From NCBI GenBank assembly GCA_035772785.1, contig JAOCPU010000022.1:248001-312000 (forward strand): DNA of 64,000 nt. The letters are read 5' to 3'. Shown here one piece after another: positions 56,939 through 64,000 of this stretch; the stretch's first letter is position 1, and every line of letters begins with the position of its first letter. The DNA comes from Phlebiopsis flavidoalba (lineage: Eukaryota > Basidiomycota > Agaricomycetes > Polyporales > Phanerochaetaceae). A program made the position numbers and the translations under genes. The notes beneath the pieces were generated by a model. The model was not told the origin of the DNA. It saw nothing but the letters and a program-made list of their open reading frames with translations, and did no database searches.

Positions 56939-59900
56939 TTAATTCTGAATCTCGCTCTTCCGGACAGCTTTCTTGCGGGTAGCTACAATGAAGAGTTTGG
57001 TGAGCAGTCACCTGGCAATGAATAACGGATAGCGACTTACTGCGACGAGTCGCCTTCTTGCGCGCGAGCCGCTGTTTTGGTCTCAACCCGCTTCTCCAGA
57101 GCCTAGGTTCCTCTGCTCCCTGGACGCATTGTGCTCTTCGAGCAATCTATAGTGAGGATTTTCGCGTCAGTAATCGACAACGCGCAGCAGACTATACTCG
57201 ACGGACATTTCTCAAACTCATTCAGTTCCGTTTCCGGCTTGTTCGGTGACTTATTCGACCGAGCCTTGACTAATATTTCTTTGGGAAACGAGCGAAGACC
57301 TCTTCCTCGTGGCAACTTGTCTCGGTAATGCTGACAGACCTTCGACAAGCTTCTTGACCGAGCGCTCAGACTTGAATGGAAGCAACGACAAGCAGAATTG
57401 AAATATCGCGCCACTGGCGCGGTTACTTCTGCCAAAACGGAAACGCTGACAGAGCTTCTCCACGATGTTCTCCGCTTGTTTCTCCTATGAAGTACGTGTG
57501 AGTAAAGTCATGCTTGTAACAGTTGTAGTTGATCGCAAACCTTCTCAATGAACTTGAAGATGTACTTCATCGTGCTCTGGAAGGCCTCCTCGTCAACAGC
57601 ATGCGCGCCAACGGACAAGTGGCTGATGACTGTCCCGGTGTTCAGTAGCACGAATTACGAAGCAAGCCATAACTTACCATCTGGTAAATTGTTGTAGATG
57701 GCATTGTCCTTCGTCGCCAGCTCAGAGAAGAAGAGTTTCGCGAGGTCGGCGATTCGCTGATCGCTGTCCTCGAGGCACTTAGCCATCTCGCCCAGCTGAC
57801 CCTTGACCTTGATCATGCCGTTCAAAATCAAATGTGTCAATACCATGAGCGTTGTTCTTCTTGACAACCAGATCCTTGTCGGAGAGACCCTTATAGAGCT
57901 CGTTACTGTTCTCGTCAATGATGCTGCTGAACGTACGAGACAGCGACGTCTCCCAATGCAATGACGATGTTGCTTGCGTATGCTGGGGTCTTTCGACGTC
58001 TCAAGGATTCGGAAGTAGGAGAGCGCATGGTTCGCATCGCAGAACTGGGGAGCTAACACACAGGAACTTGCTGAAGGCGAGAGAGTGGCCGCAGCTCGCA
58101 AGGTGCGGTTCTATCTTTGGGGTAAGAAAAAAAATAACGAAACAAGTAAGCGAGGATGCGAACCTTGAATTTATGTGGGCTGCCGCAAATATGCACGAGC
58201 ATTGGCCCGAAGGTAGCCAGCAAGGAATCGGGGCTATATAACAACTCAGTCTCGCGTATGGCCGCAATTCGGTCGCCGATTTCGTCTTCGGCATTGCCTG
58301 CAACCTGGTCAAGCTCTTCAGCAGTATCTTTCGCGTTATGATTAGGGTCGTTATTGCCACGAGCAGCTTTTCGGCTAGAGGTGATGACTGCAAGCCCGTG
58401 AGTCTGCAACTGCGCACCATAAATGCGAGCTATACGAATCCTTGTTCCCGCTCGTGTTTCTGCCGCTTCCACTCTCGTTCGACGAGCAGCTCAAGGAACA
58501 CGATGTGCTTCCACGGCGACATGTCCCACTATGAAAAGTAGCTGGCCCTGAGCTCGAAAAGCATCACCAACATCTTTCTCTTTGTCTCCCGTTCGCGGGA
58601 CCTTGGCTAATAGGAGCTTCTGATTGTTTCTCGAGCTTCCTCGTCTCGCTCCACTGCCATGGCATGTCAGGATCAGCCCCCTCTGTGGGGTGTCGCGGCC
58701 TTCTTTTGTGTCGAAGGCTTCGGTCCGAAAAGCGCGGCGAGCGAGGTTCTTGATGAGCCGGTCCGCAAGAAGATATCAGGTCGCTCGGCTAGTGCACTAG
58801 ACAGTTGTTGATTGCTTGCTCGGCCATGCCGAACCAGTCTTTGTGTCTACAAGGACGTTCACCGGCGTCCTGAAGCTTCATTGAAGAGAGGATTGTCGAG
58901 TTCAAGACGGATGTTCTTGTCCAGCAGCGAGCCTTTTTCCAAGTTAGCTCTTAAATGACGGTCTAGCGTGCGAAATTATACCTTTCACTTTCTTCGCACT
59001 ACCGTTGAGTCGCTGAATCGCTACGCATGTGTACCGTGCGAGTGTCAAATCCATCTAACAAGCTTGAATAACACTGTCACGCAATGATGTCCATGTGCAT
59101 ACCTGTCCGAGTCTGCCGAGACCAACCTTTACCAGAACATCGACCCGATCAGCTACAACGCTACGTCTAGCGAGAGCAAGCATGCCGAGAATGATTACTG
59201 CGCCGCGTCGCTGCGCCCTCGGAAGAGGTCTCTCGGAACCTTGAGGGATGGTTGAGCATTGTAATCAGTGGTCGTAACCTATACTTACTGTAGACCTGCC
59301 ACAGTTTTGCCGATAACGTCGTTGTGGATTTGATTGTCTTCCATCATGATTCGTAGCATTTCTTCGAGACTGGTAAGCTCAGCGAGAGTAGCATCATAGG
59401 TGAGTCTAATATAGTAGTCAGCGAAGCTCTTACTTAAGGTGACATAACCTACTCAATCATGTTCTTCGCGATACGATTGACCTGTTGCTTGGGCTCCATA
59501 TCAGGAAGAGCCTCAAAGTAGAGGCTGCGATAACACTCCAATAGACGTGGGCGGATGCCCTTGAGCTGCCTGGCCATCTTCGGATGTTGGCTGAGTTATC
59601 TTTGTGCCACACGAGGTGAAGAAGCATCTTCTTGATACCAAGCTGCAGACGCATGGGTCCAGAGCTGTTAACGGGTCATCCAACTAATTAGCTTACCTCT
59701 GCACCGTCGAACTGGTATTCATGAGCAACACGGAAGAATTCCATGGCTTCGAGGACTTCGGGCTTGTTGGTCGAAGCAAGCAATTGCTCGATGACCTTCA
59801 TCCGCCTTCGACCTGGCGAATGAAGCTGAGGCCTTCGGAGTCAGTACCGCCTGCGAAGCTTCAGGTGCAGCATCTCGCCGCTGTCGAGAATGGCCATAGC

Positions 59901-61872
59901 TTCGGCCTCGGTTTTTGCAAGGCCTCCATGTTCAGCTGCGACTTGCGCCCCTTCTTCTTCTTGCGCTTAGGAGGCACGGGCTCAGCACCCCTCGTGTTCG
60001 CCCTCTCCCATCTGCACATCACCATCATCGTCGTGCTGCTCTGCCCGGTTTTTTTGTTCGTTGATTTCTGTTCGTCTAAGTCCATTTCCTCGTCAGGTCA
60101 ATCGTCCGACGACTTCTTTTGCCTGATATGCAGTGAGCTATACTAGTCAACGATGCTATCTGCTATAACGCACCGTTTCTGCCGCCCTCCTTCGGAGCTG
60201 TCCTCTTCTTCCTCTTCGTCACCATCTTCTCCTTCTTCTTCGTCGCCCATCCCCGCTGCTCAACTCCGTCGGCGTTATCGACTCGCTCGACAGCTTTAGC
60301 TACCTCCGTCTCGAACCTTCTGTAGCTCCTTCACAACTTCCTCGTAACGCTTCTCCCACTCGCGGAGGCCTAGAAGACCGCCCATGCATAAGTCCGTAGG
60401 GTGTGCGTGACGACGAGCTTGACAATGAGGATCACGGCCGCTAACACATTCCCTGTCTCGTCCCTTGCGGACACCAGCTGCCTTGTCCTCCAGGCAGTCA
60501 ACCGCCAACGCGCGTGATGGCGAGACTTTTGCTTCGGCGAACTTGACGGGGAGGTCACAGAGTTTCGCTAGCGTAGATAGCACCTTTGTCCCCCCACGTA
60601 AGAGGAAAGATCGAGGGTGCCTCGCTCGAGCAAAAGATCGTAAAGTCCGTTGAGCTGCTTCTTGCTCTTCTGTTCGTCAATGTTGAGAATCTTTCCGACA
60701 CGGCTATCTCACGAATCAGATGGCCTATGACCTCGACCAAAGCCATGCGCATAGGATAGGACTAGGAAACAATGACGGAGACTGTCTTGTAAAAAAACAA
60801 GGAACACACCTCAGAATCCAAGTGTGTCAGCAGTAGACTGATCTGCTTGAGCACTAGCCGAGGCGACAACTCCGTCAAGCGGAACCAGGAATCTTGAGAG
60901 AAAAGCTCTAGGTCCCTTCGTGTCCTGGGCACTAAACGTCTTTCCTGAGATCTCACGCAGGATTTCGTCGCTCAGCTGGGTGTGATCAAACTCTTTAGCG
61001 AGGACGGTTGAGGCAGTCGGCCATAGGCTCAGAAAGATGCTCGTAGTACTGGAGACTTTGCATCATCGTGATTTTGCGCCGTGAGGATGTGTCCGTGGTG
61101 TTTCACGGCGAGGCAGGACCGCTTTGTATACTCCAAGGCGGATGTCTTGGGATTTCATGTAACCTTCGTTCTCTGATATGCGATATGCTGGAGTCAAAAG
61201 ACAGCTGGGGACGATAATGAGTAAAAAAAAGAGCCAGCGATAGGTGTACACACTTAATGTAACGTGTCTTTCTCCGGCGTCGTACTCCACATGCGCTGCG
61301 TCCTTATCCGGAGCACTTTGCTTATAAGGACTAGAGCGGCGGGGATTTGATCTTGCCACGACCAGTGTTCCCCCCGTTTGGCAGCGGCTGCACGACCAGC
61401 GGCTGCCTTCCCCCCTCTACCTCTCCGTCCTCGGTGTGGGCGGCGCCGGAGCATCCTCGTCGCCAGAGGCCTTGACCTTCTCTGCAGCAGTGACAAACCA
61501 CTGGAGTAGGAAGGCGTACATCTCCAAGGCCGTCTTGTGAGATGCGTAAGTATGTTGCTCTTCCTCTACTCTAAGTCGCGGAGCGTGGCTTCGACCTGAG
61601 CTTGAAATGCCGAAGATATAGAGTCCAGGAGCTTGCTCATACTAGCGCCCTGTAGATGTTCGGCATGCTTTAACAAGCTACGATATGCATCAAAGACTTG
61701 GGGTTGTGTGATAGCATCCGTGGAGTCTGCGAGTGCTTCTACGGCGTGCTCGAGAAGGGCAGACACAGTACGAGAGTCCATTGACGAGACATCGTGCTCG
61801 TGTTGGGGATTTCATATGTCGAAAGATCCTGGAAGGATTGTGTTTCCTCTTGCAGATCGAATGTGGTTCCAT
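56939..61872 (-). CDS. CND1: Condensin complex subunit 1 (CAP-D2 / Ycs4; frame interrupted)
   Basis: HEAT-repeat subunit of condensin, needed for mitotic chromosome compaction. The N-terminal region reads FDLQEETQSFQDLSTYEIPN (shifted) and SSMDSRTVSALLEHAVEALA, AYRSLLKHAEHLQGASMSKL (61570-61800), then MYAFLLQWF. It continues with KRGEHWSWQDQIPAALVLIS (61310-61370) and LTELSPRLVLKQISLLLTHL (60820-60885). A basic patch PPKRKKKKGRKSQLNMEAL lies near 59930-59985, followed by LGIKKMLLHLVWHKDNSA (59585-59640). The Cnd1 core is unmistakable: ELDQVAGNAEDEIGDRIAAI with TFGPMLVHICGSPHKFK (58165-58320), then LTHLILNGMIKVKGQLGEMA (about 57780-57840) and RIADLAKLFFSELATKDNAI. The end has FCLSLLPFKSERSVKKLVEG (57330-57400) and KKAVRKSEIQN with a stop at 56939-56941. 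More than ten frame breaks are spread along 4.9 kb; the start near 61872 is approximate. Confidence 0.85.
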
Positions 61873-62087
61873 TTGTTTTTCGCCAAGTTGGGCCAGATCC
61901 CTGAGGTCGGGGACGCCAACACGACGTTAAAGTCGAGGAGAAAGACGGTCGCTGCACGCGAACCAGTTGCGCGCCAAACTCCTGAACACGGGGCCACGTG
62001 AACCGTGTCAACCACGTGATACATACTAAATACGGAACTTTTGTGCTTCGTTTCTGCCTAGTCCCACCCCTCTGTGTGTCGCTCACC
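61873..62087. promoter_or_regulatory. Short divergent promoter of CND1 and RPB10
   Basis: About 215 bases separate the inferred start codons of two housekeeping genes. No TATA box is evident. The RPB10 side shows a pyrimidine-rich stretch (TAGTCCCACCCCTCTGTG) just before its ATG. Confidence 0.5.
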
Positions 62088-62479
62088 ATGGTCAGTGCAA
62101 GCACCTCGTATCGTACAATCAACCCTGACTATGCAAAACATCCACTAGATTATCCCCGTCCGGTGTTTCTCGTGCGGTAAGGTTGTGGGAGACAAATGGA
62201 CCGAGTACCTTAGACTCTGCGAGACGATGACTGAAGGGTGCGTGTTTCAACCGTCTTGTCGTTCTAGCAATATTAAACCCAATTCTTCTGCAGTGAAGCT
62301 CTGACGGCAGACTTGAGCTGAAGCGATACTGCTGCCGTCGCATGGTCCTCACACACGTCGACCTCATCGAGAAGCTCCTTCAATATAACCGTGCGTGCGT
62401 CCCTCTTCGACTTATACTTAAAGTTCACATACTTGCAGCCAACGAGAGGGTTAAGAACAAGCACGATTATGCGGCTTGA
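62088..62479 (+). CDS. RPB10: RNA polymerases I, II and III subunit Rpb10
   Basis: Small zinc-binding subunit shared by the three nuclear RNA polymerases. Exon 1 is only the ATG (62088-62090). A 58-base intron (62091-62148, GTCAGT...CACTAG) follows. Exon 2 (62149-62237) continues [17 protein letters not shown] to MTEG, giving the canonical N-terminus [12 protein letters not shown] with the first zinc pair CxxC. Exon 3 (62294-62390) holds the second pair in [20 protein letters not shown]. Exon 4 (62439-62479) joins to finish [16 protein letters not shown]. Total about 75 residues, slightly longer than yeast (70). A frame break lies between EALTA and the ELKRYCC region in exon 3. All splice sites are canonical. 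Confidence 0.9.
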
Positions 62480-63136
62480 TACCGCGGGATTTCTGTCGTA
62501 CCTTTGTGACGGCATCCAACTCGTGCCACTACAAAATGCCACTGAGACTTCGGCCATTCGTTGCCTGTCTTGACGTTTCGCGGTGAAGATCACATGTCCG
62601 TCTCGGCTGCCTATATTAGGCCGTCCGCTCCGCGTAGCCTCCAACTCTCTCCAGCCAGGTTAGAAAGCGGCGGGATGTACATCCAAGTTGACGGTTGAGG
62701 TGGCATCTCCGTTAACTCATGGTCGTGTCTTTGTTAATGAACTTGGTCTGTACGCCGTACTGGAGTGTACTCATCCAAATCTCCTATACGCATATCCATA
62801 TATAACGATCGCTCTTAGGTCAGAAACATCGACAATCGAGCCACACATTGAATCCGTGCGTGAGTCGCCACCTTGCTATTCGGCTGCGTTTCACAGCTCA
62901 CAGCCAAACCTCTGGATACCTATTGAGAATTAAACACATACGCGTACACATTGCACCTCTACTTCTTATTCGTTTATTCATACATCGACATCGTATAGTA
63001 TGGGGATGGCGTGCATGGCCCCCCCCACACATCCAACTCGCAGCGCTGACTACATTAACGTAAGTAACCGATGACGGGGACTTCGCTCCTTCTTCTCTAC
63101 CACCACCACCGGCACCGCCACTACACCAGCTCTGTT
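62480..63136. other. No gene recognised
   Basis: About 650 bases. A run of CACCAC triplets near 63100-63125 immediately precedes the F-box-like gene. Otherwise nothing is seen. Confidence 0.4.
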
Positions 63137-64000
63137 CTACATCCCTCTAATTGCTTCACGACGACTACTCATTGGAGTTGATTGAAGAGATTACGGAACA
63201 TCTACATGACAACTCATGGTCCTCGGAGGTGGCGATTTGAGGGAGCATAAGCAAGCACGAAAGTCCTAACGACTTTCACTGTCTCTGTGTCTCTGTTTGC
63301 GATCATAATTTCGGCATACTGCACAATCCCATCTTTTCCGAAATGTCGTCTATCGGCTTTCGCTGCGCGCCGATGGACGCGCGGTGGCCTTCTTTCCGAT
63401 GGATCTTCTACGCAACCTTGGAACCCGGAGTGGATCAAACGGAGCTGGACTACCCGTCAAGGACTCTGAAGATGGCTCGATACGTTTCCTGCGGGAAAAT
63501 CCGCTATTCAAGCCATTTATCAAGTATCTCAGGCTAGCAGCACATCCAGAGCACAACGAAGATATTATTGAATGGAGATACGGAGAAACCATGCAGTTTC
63601 GCGACACCGACGGCTGGAGGTAGCCTTACTACACGATTTGCTCGCCTGTCTTCCCCGCGTTGACGAGAACTGGAACTGGTCAACTTTAGGCTATTGGAGT
63701 CGCGACATGTCTGTCGGGCCGCTCGCAGTGAACCTCTACTTTCGTTTGCGACGCGCCCTTCGCAAATCTCACATCCTCGGCCGCGACCCCCGAGTCGAAC
63801 TCTAACACCAGCGAGATTTTGGGATGTTTCTACAGCATAGACCTAGGAGTCGGAAGATACGTAGATAACGCTAATCACTGCATATGCCGGCGAGTCTCAT
63901 GCCCCCAATTCTACGCGTATCGATTCCCTCATCTTACTCCACGACTTTCATCCCTCGGTTTGAAACTGTTTCGATTCCTCCTTCAGTCCCCTTCGACGAA
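63137..64000 (+). CDS. F-box-like protein, cut by the window edge (frame interrupted)
   Basis: The opening reads LELIEEITEHLHDNSW near 63172-63220, like the first helix of a basidiomycete F-box (LPxELIxEIxxHL). A shifted segment AQSHLFRNVVYRLSLRADGR (about 63315-63375) matches the usual position after the F-box, and ENPLFKPFIKYLRLAAHPEH (about 63498-63558) resembles the first leucine-rich strand. Further on, a segment reads WNWSTLGYWSRDMS. It differs from the family at 39-53 kb, which has an extra N-terminal domain. The exact ATG is uncertain and the 3' end lies outside the window. Confidence 0.45.

Noticed and set aside
58053..58472. Two overlapping minus-strand frames of 139 codons as independent genes
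   Set aside because: Both are pieces of the CND1 core separated by a frame break.

Overview
The window looks like nuclear DNA of a mushroom-forming basidiomycete (Agaricomycetes). Genes are split by many introns of about 50-60 bases with GT/AG ends. The families are typical of that class: membrane-anchored P450s with the C-helix block HMRHMTPIF, F-box proteins of a multigene family, a CmcJ-like hydroxylase/desaturase, a fungal rhodopsin-type membrane protein and small secreted proteins. Conserved single-copy eukaryotic genes (VPS45, MRT4, deoxyhypusine hydroxylase, condensin CND1, RPB10) sit among them.

Layout. 1-5.3 kb: nothing recognisable. 5.3-10.7 kb: two tandem P450 paralogues. 10.7-12.4 kb: gene-poor, with a degraded inverted repeat. 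12.4-14 kb: remnant of a leucine-rich/F-box-like gene. 14.2-18.4 kb: VPS45 and an OGFr-domain gene, both minus. 18.75-20.2 kb: an intact five-exon coiled-coil protein, followed by an AGCAT minisatellite and a long pyrimidine tract. 21.7-22.5 kb: a small secreted protein. 25-26.5 kb: a multi-pass membrane protein. 27.06-28.0 kb: a 935-bp non-autonomous DNA transposon with a perfect 8-bp target duplication. 28.7-38 kb: weakly recognisable genes. 39.1-45.6 kb: three tandem F-box genes with near-identical TATA spacing. 45.8-50 kb: a secreted protein, MRT4 and deoxyhypusine hydroxylase. 51-52.7 kb: a fourth F-box copy, inverted. 55-56.1 kb: CmcJ-like enzyme. 56.9-62.5 kb: condensin CND1 diverging from RPB10. 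63.1 kb to the edge: start of another F-box-like gene.

A striking general feature is uneven reading-frame quality. The coiled-coil gene at 18.75 kb is open across all five exons, yet nearly every other recognised gene, including ones expected to be essential, carries small insertions or deletions. Splice sites, metal-binding motifs and TATA boxes remain recognisable in adjacent frames. This could be real decay, a degenerate second haplotype, or residual long-read error; the sequence alone cannot decide. Coordinates for broken genes therefore run from the inferred start codon to the inferred stop and cover several frames.

Functionally the window mixes housekeeping genes (vesicle fusion, ribosome assembly, hypusine modification, chromosome condensation, RNA polymerase) with expanding accessory families (F-box, P450, secreted proteins). 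No biosynthetic cluster can be argued: the P450 pair and the CmcJ-like enzyme are about 45 kb apart.
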